Of a stretch of 64,000 nt of DNA, positions 12,949 to 23,726 are shown piece after piece. Source of the stretch: Micropterus salmoides (taxonomy: Eukaryota; Chordata; Actinopteri; Centrarchiformes; Centrarchidae); NCBI RefSeq assembly GCF_014851395.1, contig NW_024040374.1, forward strand, positions 24,446,772-24,510,771, in the 5' to 3' direction. The notes under the pieces are model-generated. The model had not been told where the DNA came from and ran no database searches. It worked only from the letters and a program-made list of their open reading frames with translations. Every line of letters begins with the position of its first letter. The first letter of the stretch is position 1. The position numbers and the translations under genes were made by a program.

Positions 12949-12992
<44 letters not shown>
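12949..12992. repeat. (CT)n microsatellite
   Basis: 44 bp of CT within a purine/pyrimidine-biased segment. Confidence 0.96.
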
Positions 12993-12994
<2 letters not shown>

Positions 12995-14118
12995 CCAAAG
13001 CAGAGAGAAAGAGAGGGACTGATAGTAAGAGAAGAGGAACACAGGAGGAGAACTCCGACAGCGGGCCAGCAGTGACCTTCGTGGTGGGGTGGCAAAGCAG
13101 AGGAAGAGGATCGGGCACAGGATCCATCAGGTGTGTGTCAGCACTTAAAGGGATGAGTAAGAAAGAGTGTGAGAGTCTGCTGTGGGCTTGAATTTGTATT
13201 CAGAGGCTGTGCATGGCACAATAAGAAGGATTCTTATTATATGGAGTACAGAAATATGCTGTTGCAATGCATTTAAGTGTAAATATATCTCCCTCTGACA
13301 TGTCATTTAATCCTGGAATTCAGTGCAGTGCTGACTTCAAATTGAGAAAAAGGTACCGAGCTGAAGAAAGAGTTGTAAGAGAAGAAGATAAGTATTAAGA
13401 GAGATTTTCTTCTATGACATGTTGTAGATCCATCCTCACAGAAGCCAGATATAGAGATGCTGATATGAAGACAGAGAAGAAGATATAAATGGAGAATACT
13501 GGAGATGGATGGAGCAGAAGAGAGAGGGAGATGTATGTTGTGCCAGCTAGAGCTCAGCGAGGATGACAGACGCGTTTGTGTGTGTGTTTTCTTACTGGCT
13601 TGGACTTGGCTAGCGAGGGAAACGTCTGTATCGGAGTATCAATCACTGTGGGCTGGGCGCTGCCTCAAGGCTGCAGGCTAGAGAAGCATGCTCTCACAGC
13701 TCTCTGGGAGTATCTGTGTGTGTCTTTTCGAGATGTAATTTGTCCTTCTGTGCGGTTACAGTATTAGTAGTATGCTTACTTATTGGCACTGATGGGCTGG
13801 AGAATAAAAGGAACATTTGTGTTAGAGGGAGCTGGTCCTCAGGTATAAATTGTATCATGTAGTTATTTGATCTACTGTACATCTACAACTGTATGCATTA
13901 CAGGACCCAACACTGAAAGCCCTGCCTCACCACAACACTTGTCGCCAATTGAAAAGATACAAACCGTTATTGCAGAATATTTTCAATAGTTTAATGAAAT
14001 CGGCAAGCGGATGTAGCGAGGAAGGGTTAGTCCAGTCTTACTTACAGATATGAGCCTTGAGCAAGACAATGAACCTCCTCATCTACAGGAGGTGCTCCTC
14101 GCTGCTAAACCTTCCTGC

Positions 14119-14480
14119 TAGAGATGCACTGATCGATTGGCCTGTGACCGGAATTGGCCGGTTTTCAGCTTGATCGGCTATAACTGGGCTGATCAGTCTC
14201 ACATATCTGATTCCATGCCGTTAAAAAATGTATGCATGCTGCGTTGTATAAACAGTAACTGACCATTGTCACAGCCAGTCACACACAAATGAAGACACAA
14301 AGTTTGCAGTTTGAGATACATCAGGCCAAAATAAATTGTATTTCCCCACATAGGCTTTACTTGGGTAGATCACAAAGTAAAGCAACAAGTGATCAGTGAA
14401 CACACCAGTGCCGGTGTCATTCAGTACCATGTTGATCTTGATCGTTTCGATAGACGACGTCATTAACAAGAAGCCTCCTC
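14119..14480 (+). mobile_element. hAT-type transposon fragment (GATCGATTGGC family)
   Basis: Starts TAGAGATGCACTGATCGATT (14119-14138) and continues with repeated GGCCGG, GATCGGC and CTGATCAG motifs. This is the start of a well-known non-autonomous hAT family of fishes (usual form TAGGGATGCACCGATC). The right end is not visible. The right boundary given here is approximate, based on continued family-like wording (GACCATTGTCACAGCC). No transposase frame. Confidence 0.55.
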
Positions 14481-15078
14481 CAAGCTCAGCTGCTGAAAAT
14501 CCAAAACACAAGTTTTTTGGGCTTTACTTAGACTTACCGAAAGGGGCGGGGCAAGTGTGTGTGCAGTAAGAGACAGAGGTGTAGGTGTGTGTGTGTCTGA
14601 AGGGAAAAGGAAGGTGAAAAGGTTAAAGTAGTTTGTGAGTGAATACAAATATAAGGTGGAGAACTAAGTAGAATTAAAAGGCTGAGATAAGAAATAACAT
14701 ACTAGAAATAGGGTAATGTATTCCTTCAAATAAAATTTACAGATATGCCCCCTGTTCTCCTTCTGTGGGAAACACTAAGCCGTGTTATACTGCAGTTTTT
14801 TTTCAGTTGGATTTTATTTGTACAAAATAGATGTCCAGTTGCCTAACCTGAGGTACTTTTTATTTTGAGAATGTCCGGCAACCTGGTGGGAGGAAGAATA
14901 GCCAATGCTTATACTGGTACTAATAGGGATCCTAATAGAGAAAGAAAGAAAAAAAATACCTCCATTAAAGAAAAGTTCCAAAAATGTTTGTGTATGAGAA
15001 TTGGCCAGAGTCAGCAGGTCAGACTTAGGCCAAGAAAAATGCGGTCAGTGCGTCTTTACTTCCTGCTGTCACTTTTGT
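14481..15078. other. no gene seen
   Basis: AT-rich spacer with short GT runs; a short lysine-rich frame at 14865-15080 has no domain. Confidence 0.55.
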
Positions 15079-15126
15079 AGTACCCTCAAGCAAAGCACAC
15101 ATTAGTGTGCTTTGCTTGAGGGTACT
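15079..15126. repeat. perfect inverted repeat, 22-bp arms, 4-nt loop
   Basis: The left arm (15079-15100, beginning AGTACCCTCAAGCAAAGC) and right arm (15105-15126, ending CTTTGCTTGAGGGTACT) are perfect reverse complements, separated by ATTA. The RNA form would be an uninterrupted hairpin. It is too short and too perfect for a usual animal pre-microRNA, and it has no flanking transposon ends that I recognise. It could be a fold-back element, a recent inversion, or a sequencing or assembly artefact. Confidence 0.95.
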
Positions 15127-15657
15127 TCAGCAGGTTGAACACTGTCCAGAATCTCCTCTGAAGGCCACTTAGAGTTTTGCTAATTTTCTAGAGGTTAAAT
15201 TTGTCATTTTAGACATTAACTGGTCAGTTTAATGTGCTGGAATGTGTTTACCACTGACAGCTAGGTAGAGAGCAGGGGGATGTGGGAGGATGAATGGACA
15301 GGAAAATGGAAAAAGCAATTAAAATGTCTAAAGACAAAACCTGCAAGTCATTACATTGGCTCCAACCCAATCCAGCGCCTCAGTGAATGTTTGTGTCCAC
15401 ATGTTTATGCGCATGTGTTTGTACAACAGCCAGAGCCTGAGAGAGAAGCATAGAGTCAACTGTGTTTGTATGTGTGTGAGCAAAGTCAGGGTTTGACCTA
15501 CAACGCCTTGAGGATGGTCTTCCTGTATCTGTTGGTCTCTGTCTTTTGGCTTCCTTTTTTACCATTGCGTCCTGTCTTTCTAGGTAACAATTAGACATTA
15601 GCCTACTGAGAATTAACTAATGCATTCTGGACCCTGCGTGACTCAGTAGCAGAAGCC
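15127..15657. other. no gene seen
   Basis: Spacer between the hairpin and the minisatellite, without a supported gene. Confidence 0.55.
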
Positions 15658-15664
15658 CACACAG

Positions 15665-15729
<65 letters not shown>

Positions 15730-15750
15730 CACACACAGGCACACACACAG

Positions 15751-15797
<47 letters not shown>

Positions 15798-15860
15798 CAC
15801 ACACACAGGCACACACACAGGCACACACACAGGCACACACACACAGGCACACATACACAC
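15658..15860. repeat. compound CA / GGCACACACA minisatellite
   Basis: About 200 bp of CA repeats interrupted first by AGAC units and then regularly by GGC, giving 10-12-bp units such as AGGCACACACAC repeated at least seven times. The regular spacing of the GGC interruptions suggests slippage of a higher-order unit rather than scattered point mutations. It produces several artificial Cys/Val-rich frames. Confidence 0.95.
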
Positions 15861-16499
15861 AGTTGCTGCCTATTGGTAGTCTTGAGGTTGTAAAAATGTT
15901 GTTCTTGTGTCTGTATTGCTACAGTGCAGAATATGTGAATATTGGCAGTGATATAGAGTGCATATGAGCAGTAATATTACTTTGTTTGAAAATAGCAAAG
16001 GTCCACTGTATCATACTGGCAGTTGTAATATCACACTGTTTGCTGTACTGTATTTCCTACGTACAAGTGTGTCTGAATGTGTACACAGGTGCTGTGCAGC
16101 GCTCATAACTTTCCACCCTCCTTACAGCAGAACATCATCTGTTAAACCAAGAGGGGAAAAAATCCAATTACATTTTCCTTTAGAGCGTCTGCCAACAATG
16201 AGACAGACTTTTTATATCTTTGATTTTACAAATCTAGTTCAATCATCAAATGGGCCAAATGTACCTAAAATGGTATGCCTTTACTGTATTCATTTGATAC
16301 ATGCAGCATGGCTGTGGGTTTGAGAAAGTTGTGTGTGCATAAATGTGTGTGTATGTATGTTTCCAGCTAAGGATACGTGTGTTATCCATGTGGAGGAAAA
16401 AGCTTTCCCTTGATAGATCCTGACAGATAATTCCATTATCTATGTAGGTGTTTGCTATATAGCTTCTATGGATGGAGTTTGGTTTAAAGCACTGTATAG

Positions 16500-16506
<7 letters not shown>

Positions 16507-16550
<44 letters not shown>
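16507..16550. repeat. (GT)n microsatellite
   Basis: 44 bp GT run. Confidence 0.96.
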
Positions 16551-16554
<4 letters not shown>

Positions 16555-17132
16555 AGCAATATAAATGCACATATTTCTTTTACGTGGTGCACATATGTGT
16601 GTGTTTGTATAAGTGCAGGCTATATAAATGCACATATTTATTGTATATCTGCAGTATGTACCTTGTCCTTTTGTGTCTTACGTGTTAAGTACCCTTGGAC
16701 ATGGTAAATGATGGACGGAGGGAATGAAAGGAGGAGAGCGTCTCTTCCTCTCATCTCTCTCTCTGGTTTCTGCTTGGTGCTATCATGCCTGTAATGAAAG
16801 CTCATTTATCTCCATCTCAGCACAATCTCATCATTCACAATGGGATTGCAGCAGATCTGGAATGTGGATGGGTGTGTGTGTTGTTTAGGAAACGGTCATG
16901 TATGTATGTGTGTGTATGAGAAAGGATATTTGAGTGCAATCAGTGATGCAGAAACTGACCTGTTGATGCACCTGTTGAATAGAATGAGGGAAAATGGGTC
17001 ATTCTTGATACACGAGGGCCATGTTTTGTTGTGTTTGGTGAGCACTGTGAGGGCAAACTGTCAGCGCAGAATTGGATCAATGAACATGGATTACATTCAG
17101 AGGTCAGGTTAGGTAAGCATCCATTTGAGCTT

Positions 17133-17147
17133 GGGGGGGGGGGGGGG
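17133..17147. repeat. poly-G run
   Basis: Fifteen consecutive G. Confidence 0.95.
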
Positions 17148-17478
17148 CACCTCTTCACCCTCGAGCTGAGAGTGAATGAAGGGAAGAGGAGAGGGCAGAT
17201 TGGGAGACAGACACAGAGAAACAGAGGGACGTGTGTAGAGAGATAAAGGCTGAGTAATATCATCACAGGCCCCATGTCCTCCAGGTCTGATTAAGAGCCT
17301 TGCTGAGCACTCCCAGACGCTGCGCTATGATAGGCCAAGGTCACGGCGAATCATGGTGCAGCACCGCAGATTGATGCTTAACTCCGTCAGGAAACGGCAG
17401 AATCTAATTTGGCCAATGGGCTTCCTCTACACTTCAGATGAAGAGGGCGATTTCCTACGCCCTGGGGCCCTCTGAGGA

Positions 17479-17513
<35 letters not shown>

Positions 17514-19170
17514 GTCTGCTGGCTTGCAGCCTGGTCGGATGAGTGTGCGTGCCGGTGTCTGGATTCATTCTGCATGCTCTGCTCTCTCACCATGTATAAT
17601 TGTGAGTGTTGATCTTTGTGGGGGCCTTTCTCTTTGAATGTACTTTTGTGTGTGTGTGTGTGTATACCCCTCTCTCATCCAGTTTGTGTGGCACCAACAC
17701 GCTTGTCAGCGTGTGGTTAAGGGATGTGTTGTAAGTGATTGGCAGGCTATGATATTAGTTTGGGAATAATAAGAGTGTAATAACTCGGTGGCGTTTGCCT
17801 CCAGAGAGGCCCTACTTACCTGACTCCCAGGTAATCACATTTACTCAACACAATCACTGTCTCGCAGTCGGACAGGGCCGTGCTCTTTTTCATTTCCTCT
17901 TATGAATGTCATGAGCTCTGGTATGTGTGAAGTGTTGTTTGGGTGTATGTGTGTGATGCTGTTGATGCTGTCTCACATCTTGGTTATGAGTGCTGACTAC
18001 TGTTTTGTGTTTCGCTGCCCCTGTAAATGTCCATAGTAGTGAGGGTTTGCTGATGTCTGAGATGTGTAAGAAAAAGGCTGTTCTATGTCTGGACACATTG
18101 TAAGTAGCCATATTTAAAGAAAAGTTTGTGTCATCCACCATTTTTTCCCCTTTTTAATGCAAACAACACAACTAACGATAATTAAATGTATTATTTCTTG
18201 TAATAATTATGCATTCTCTATGTGTATATGTACATGTATGCTTTACAACCTTAACAGGTCTGTCTGTGCAGACCTCTCGGAGAAAAGAAGAAGAAATAAT
18301 GGGTGCAGGAACAAAGTGCACAGTCACTGTTTTTTCCAGGCGGATTCAAGGGCCTGTTGTAAGTGAAATGCAATGCAGCAGAATCTCAAGCATCAATTAT
18401 GGTGATGGAGTATGGCAGTGTTGGTTGTGTCGAAGACATATCTTCTTTGAGAGATGCAGTATCTACACTTTAGGCACACCTTTTTATTCTAACTCTTTTC
18501 TAACTGGATTTCATCAGTTCTGTCTGTGCTGACAATAAAAACAAAGGCACAACCACTGCCATGACTTCATAGAGATCCAGATCCATGACTGAGGATAGGT
18601 ACTACCACCATGTCGGATGTGGTTCAAGTAAGTTGGATGAAGCAAAATCTTTGTTTGGTGGCATGTGACTATGTTATCCAAATGATTAATACAGTGCTCA
18701 TCATGTTCTCATATTCTCATACATTCTATCAAGACAAGTTGATTAGAATAGCTGTGGATGTTGTTTATGCCACATACAAATGTTATTTAAAAAATGACCA
18801 GCAGTAAATCTTTGGCATTCTATATATCATTGTTTCCTACATTAATTTTAGCATGGGTTATGTTTTACTATACATCAGTATCAGCTAGAAGATAGGAGAT
18901 TAAGGTAATGTGCAATTTAAAGTCCATATAAGTCAAAACCACAAGGCAAAGACAGTGAGAGGAGCTTGTAAGTGAGGACTTTAAACCTCCCGATAGAACA
19001 CCCTTCAGTGTTGCAGCAGTGGAAAGAGAGGGAGGCAGCGGGTGAAGAGAGTGGACCAGGGTTAACAATATGGCTGAGCTGGCTGATCGATAATATACTC
19101 TCTGATCCATAACATATTAATAGGAGGGAATACATTATTACTGTTAAAGAGATGTCAGGTGGACAGGGCA

Positions 19171-19171
<1 letters not shown>

Positions 19172-19218
<47 letters not shown>
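19172..19218. repeat. (CA)n microsatellite
   Basis: About 47 bp of CA. Confidence 0.96.
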
Positions 19219-19219
<1 letters not shown>

Positions 19220-19298
19220 CTGAGTGCTGGGGAATTTTCATCTGAGCGAAGATGAGGGACACAACATTAAATTGGGCACAATGCCAAAGAATAACCCC

Positions 19299-19321
19299 CT
19301 CTCCTCTCCTCTCCTCTCCTC
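19299..19321. repeat. (CTCCT)n pentanucleotide repeat
   Basis: About four and a half CTCCT units. Confidence 0.9.
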
Positions 19322-19988
19322 GTTCTTAACCTTGGGACACTCTGTAGGAGCTCTATCTCCTCCTGTCCTCCTCCTGCTCCCCCAGATGTACCTCCTCTGT
19401 CCATTTCATTTCCTGTCTTAATATCCTGATTGAAGTGGTCACCTTTCTCTTTTGTGGTTAATGAGCAGCAGGTGTCTGAGTGCAGCTCATTCGACCGCGG
19501 CTGGGACCCAGGGACCAACTCACAGTAGAGCTGCTTCTTTATCAGCCTAGAAAAGCGGAAGAGCCTGCAGTCCACCCTCTTAAAGCATTTTAATGGTCTT
19601 TCATTATTGCTGATAGTGAAGAGTGGGAGAGAGGGAGACACACGGGGCAGTGTTAGATGTGACAATATTGTTGCATTTTCTTAACTGTGCTTGCAGTGGC
19701 TGAACTCTGTTTATAATTGTCGAATCACAAAAATGTTATACAGATACAGGTAAATACAGAAATATTTTAAATATTAATCCAGTATACTGCATATCCTTTG
19801 TGCTGACAGCACCGTGTGAGTTGTCCATTATATAATGATGGAATATAATGATGTGTCTCCCAAATCCTTTCTTTCACTCACCCTCAGTCAGCTCTCTGCG
19901 TTAATGCTTAAGCCATGATACTGACACGAATGACCTTTCAAACTATTGTTACATCGATTTCAGATTGTTTCCGTAATGTCAAGTTGCA

Positions 19989-20680
19989 ACACATACTCCC
20001 TCCCGACTCTTCACACATTGACGCTTGTTCAAGGCCCTTTGGCGTCACTTGTGAATGCCCAGGGTACCCCTTTAGCGTCATTTTAAGATGTTTAAGGCTC
20101 CACGGTCAAGTTAGTAACTCTTAGCAACAACAAATATACAACGTCCAGTAAAGTTAGCAACAATAAATATGCAACATTCGGTTAGACTTTCAAAATAAAA
20201 CGCTAGCATTTCAAAACATCGCCATTTTGAAACGGCACGTTATTAAAGTTGTGAAACATTGCAATTTGGTTAGGTTTAGGCACAAAAGCTACTTGGTTAA
20301 GGTTAGAAAAAGATCATGGTTTCATCATGGTAAAATAACTACGTACCTCAGTTAACACGCAAGTTAACTTACGTCACTTAAGCAATTTACATAACTCACG
20401 TAACTTAAATAAAAATATTTCATGTTCTTCTTGTTTCACACGGGATACGAACCCCGGTCCCCTGGTTCAAAGTCTGGGTTCTGGCTCTCCATCTACCCCA
20501 ACCACCTCCTTAAACAGTCTTTTCTGTCAAATATCATTTACCTGCCTTTAACGTTGAAATCTGACGCTACAGGGCTTACCCCACTGGGTTGAACTATGAA
20601 AGGGATTCCCAGTGCGTTACAAACTCACGCCGATGGGTCTTGACCATACGTCCATATGTGACGAGTTGGGGAGTGAGAAC
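19989..20680. mobile_element. non-autonomous element with long imperfect inverted ends and a tRNA-like segment
   Basis: The left end (ACTCCCTCCCGACTCTTCAC, 19997-20016) pairs with the reverse complement of the right end (ACTCCCCAACTCGTCACATA). Pairing continues inward for roughly 100 bp, for example GGCGTCAC...CCCTTTAGCGTCA on the left against GGCGTGAG...CCCTGTAGCGTCA from the right. The middle has GGTTAGGTTTAGGCACAAAA (20267-20286), a phrase seen in many fish repeats. At 20440-20510 the minus strand looks like a tRNA gene with a near-perfect B box (GGTTCGTATCC). No transposase frame. I cannot name the superfamily because the target duplication is unclear. Confidence 0.65.
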
Positions 20681-22050
20681 GGGTTGGTAATGTATACAGT
20701 ACATTTTTACACACCCTTGATTTATTGATTTCAGTTATACTTAAGCCACTGTGAAACAATTCACATTAACAATCTACAATATTTTATATCTGTGTGTGTC
20801 TGTGGGCCTGGATGTGTTGTTGGTGTGTGTGTGCACTGTAGGAAAAAGGGTAAAGAGGGTAGCAAACCAGTTATCAGTGTCCTCACCCTCAAAACCCAGT
20901 GATGTGCCCTTGAGAAAGTCATTTAACCCCGGCCATGCTCTGGTAAACAGCAGAGGACTGACTGTACATACAGAGCACATCAACATCTGTGTGTAGAGCA
21001 GAACATTAGATATACAGCACCCAAAAAGCACAGTAGTACATAATGAATCAGGACATTACTGAAAAGGTATGTTTAGGTAGTGTATGTCAGTAGGGAACAA
21101 ATAGTCAAGTAAATGAGAAATGAAAGTATGAGGCTACCTATGAGCTTGCCAAGCTTTCCAGACTCTCACACCTCTGATTCGATTGACTGACTGGTGCAAT
21201 GTTATTTTTGTTGTCAGGGGGGAGCTGGGTAGGTGCTAATGGATGGCTGCCATTTCTGAGATACAAGAATACTAAATAAACACATACATAGTGGGTCAGT
21301 GAAGCTTCCAACCTACAATGTTACCGTCCTGGTGGAATTTAGAAGTTTGGACTCCATCTTTATGTTTAAAGCTAAACATAGTGCTGGTTTATCACCATCA
21401 CATGGCCCCCTGGTTTTATGTTTGTAGAAAGTGAGCAAGGGCTAGAGAAATGGGCACTGTGTTCTGTGTCCAGCTCCAACTTTATGTATTTATCTCTAAG
21501 CCACAGCTGAGCTTAAACTGGGAAGAGGAAAAAAAAAAGTTGGACAGTCGGACAGAGACGTGGGTGAGAGGGAGCACACACACAGCACTGATGCCAAGAG
21601 CCTGGCTCAGGGTTTGTAACTCTGACAAGCAGTAGGTCCATATGCAATGGCGCATCGTACACAGTGGGAGAACAAGGTGTGTGTATGTGTAGTAGTGCTT
21701 TTCACTGCTCTTTCTCACACAGTTTCACTGCTGATGTCAGAAAAGCAGAGTGATGCAGTTTCCCTCTTTTTTTTGAGTCCCCCTCTCTCCTCTTCTTTTC
21801 CCTCTCTCCTCCTCTCTCCCACCTTCCCCCACCCCCACCCTCCCACCCCTCTCTCTCTGCGGTGTGAGTGAGGCAAGGCCAGATGAGTTGCTATGTCAGA
21901 GGGAATGCAGCAGTGAGGGAGTTGAAGCTTTATTTCTCAGTGAAAGGTGTATTTTTTTTCTTGACACCAGGCATGGCTGCATCAGGGTCTCATTGACTCC
22001 CCCCCCCCCCCCCCACACACACAATTTCTTCCTTTTTCCTTACATTTCTC

Positions 22051-22053
<3 letters not shown>

Positions 22054-22087
<34 letters not shown>
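22054..22087. repeat. (CT)n microsatellite
   Basis: About 34 bp of CT, ten bases downstream of a poly-C/CA stretch and a short spacer. Confidence 0.93.
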
Positions 22088-22092
<5 letters not shown>

Positions 22093-22281
22093 CTCCTATC
22101 TGGAGCTGTACAGAGGACAGATTGAGGGTATTATTTTTCTCCGACTGAGTTTTTCTGCCATGCAGTGATACTGAAGGTCCCATTCTGCTCCTGTGTCCAA
22201 GATAAATCAAAAACATTTTTCTACAGCTGCAATCAATGCCCTAGCCCTTTTTCAACAGCTCTGCCTTTTCCTCTCTCTCTT

Positions 22282-22294
22282 AGACAGACAGACA

Positions 22295-22363
<69 letters not shown>
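22282..22363. repeat. compound (GACA)n(CA)n microsatellite
   Basis: Four AGAC units followed by about 66 bp of pure CA. It accounts for the poly-His/Thr and poly-Cys/Val frames here. Confidence 0.97.
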
Positions 22364-22366
<3 letters not shown>

Positions 22367-22459
22367 CTTTCTCTTGTCTGGTTCTTCCTGAGGCAATGGT
22401 TCTCTCTTGAACACTGACATCAGATAGCCTCCCTCCAGCAGTCCACTCCTCTGGGAGGG

Positions 22460-22478
22460 ATTTGCATATAATTTGCAT
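22460..22478 (+). promoter_or_regulatory. tandem POU octamer motifs
   Basis: Two perfect ATTTGCAT octamers at 22460-22467 and 22471-22478, eleven bases apart, about one helical turn, followed at once by ATAATTA, a homeodomain-type core. Octamers bind POU/Oct factors. Two on one face of the helix next to a homeobox site is a plausible enhancer core, but this is motif evidence only. Confidence 0.35.
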
Positions 22479-23448
22479 ATAATTACAGATTTAATAGAGC
22501 AAACTGTGCTCCATCCTGAGTGAAAATGACAAGGGGGGGAGAGGAAAGGTGAAGATAGCTGGGGAGACTCAGTCTACCGGTGAATGTGTGTGCCTCCAAG
22601 CAGCTGTTAATGTATATCTCCAGCTCCCACCCAGCTATGCAGCTCTGCAATTAACCATATTTTTGAAAATGAAGATAATAATGTCATACCCTTTTTAGAG
22701 AGTGGAAGTGAAAGTGGAACATGGTTCTGTTTCATAAGCAAGAATTCAAAATCACGTTGACATTTGTCTTAACACAAATTACAAGAAAGCCAGATCTACA
22801 ACATAGCTTTGCTCAACAGTGTTATGTTACCTCCATTTGTCCAGACAGGGACCCTAACAAAATAGGATATGTCTTTATTTAATACATTTTTTTAGCAGCC
22901 TTTAACAAAACACCATTTATGCTTGAAATTACCTAGTTTGTCTGACAAAAGTTTTTATACCTGTGCACAATGAAGAGTAAAAAGCTGATCATCAAAAAGA
23001 GGGGCAAGACGCATTAATCGTGGATAAAGGTGCACATTTTTGGATAGTCACTCCTAGAAGGCATTCAGTGTTGCACTTGGTTATACACTCAAAGTGAAAA
23101 AATATATAAGAATGAAAAAAGGCCAGTCGCAGTATCTGTTGTCTGCTTGTTTGTTTCGAAAAGTTACAGAAGTTGTTGAACGCAGCATCACACCAGGTTG
23201 ACGGACTGAGACCAGTCAAGTGGTGAACTAAGAGAAGGGACGAGGAAGTTCGAACAGCACAGAAATTTTTTAAACAGCAGAAATTACAATGAAAAAGTCT
23301 GCTCGGTCACACATTTTGGGCCACGGACGTCGGTGGATGACAACACTTACATTGTGTGGACCCTCATTGACACTGTGTAAAGTATGAATTCGACTTAAGG
23401 AAGAAACTGTTACATTTCACAGACACTGCTACGCTAACAAATGAATTA

Positions 23449-23713
23449 TCCATCCATTGTCAACCGCTTATCCTGCGTACAAGGTCGCGGGGGGGGCTGT
23501 AGCCAATCCCAGCCGACATCAGGCGAAAGGCGGGGTACACCCTGGACAGGTCACCAATCCATCGCAGGGCCACACATAGACCAACAACCACTCACGCTCA
23601 CACTCACACCTAAGGACAATTTAGATCACCAATGATCAGAAACCGGAGAGAATCCACGCAGACACTGGGAGAACATGCAAACTCCACACTAACCACTGCA
23701 CCACCGTGCCGCC
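23449..23713 (-). mobile_element. L2-type LINE 3' end, 5'-truncated, with target duplication
   Basis: On the minus strand the fragment runs from the GGCGGCACGGTGGTGCAGTG phrase to a short GGATGGA-type tail. This is the 3' region of a widespread fish LINE family (L2/Maui-like) or a SINE sharing its tail. It contains the recognisable GGGTGTACCCCGCC and AGTTTGCATGTTCTCCCAG sentences. It is flanked by AACAAATGAATTA (23436-23448) and AACAAATTAATTA (23714-23726), a 13-bp target duplication with one mismatch. The small internal deletions and few differences suggest moderate age. No coding part is retained. Confidence 0.8.
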
Positions 23714-23726
23714 AACAAATTAATTA

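Larger units (their letters stand above)
9157..14118. other. non-coding stretch, no gene seen
   Basis: Contains (GT)n 10933-10970, (AAT)n 11471-11494 and (CT)n 12949-12992. Around 12110-12180 the phrase CAGTGGTGGACAGATATGTG followed by GCAGGTTTTCATTCCAACTA resembles the end of a common fish repeat (weak). The part 12640-13140 is GA/CT-rich with GTAAGT and polypyrimidine/AG motifs and could be taken for untranslated exons, but nothing decides this. No supported gene. Confidence 0.55.
15861..19988. other. non-coding stretch, no gene seen
   Basis: Contains (GT)n at 16507-16550 and 17482-17509, a 15-base G run at 17133-17147, (CA)n at 19172-19218 and a (CTCCT)n tract at 19299-19321. The segment 17280-17460 is balanced in base composition and free of simple repeats, unlike its surroundings; no frame through it looks coding. 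No supported gene. Confidence 0.55.
20681..23435. other. non-coding stretch, no gene seen
   Basis: Contains a strong pyrimidine tract at 21770-21860, a C run at 21999-22014, (CT)n 22054-22087 and the compound GACA/CA tract at 22282-22363. It also holds a pair of POU octamer motifs at 22460-22478. No supported gene. Confidence 0.55.

Noticed and set aside
12640..13140. Possible untranslated first exons with GTAAGT and pyrimidine/AG motifs
   Set aside because: The motifs are cheap in GA/CT-rich DNA; no open frame or paired splice sites decide it.
14040..14080. SINE-like phrase TTGAGCAAGACAATGAACCT
   Set aside because: It resembles part of the tRNA-derived SINE family, but no head or tail could be found around it.
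20440..20510. Possible tRNA gene on the minus strand
   Set aside because: The B box is good, but the A box and acceptor pairing are poor and it lies inside a repeat with inverted ends, so it is treated as tRNA-derived repeat sequence.
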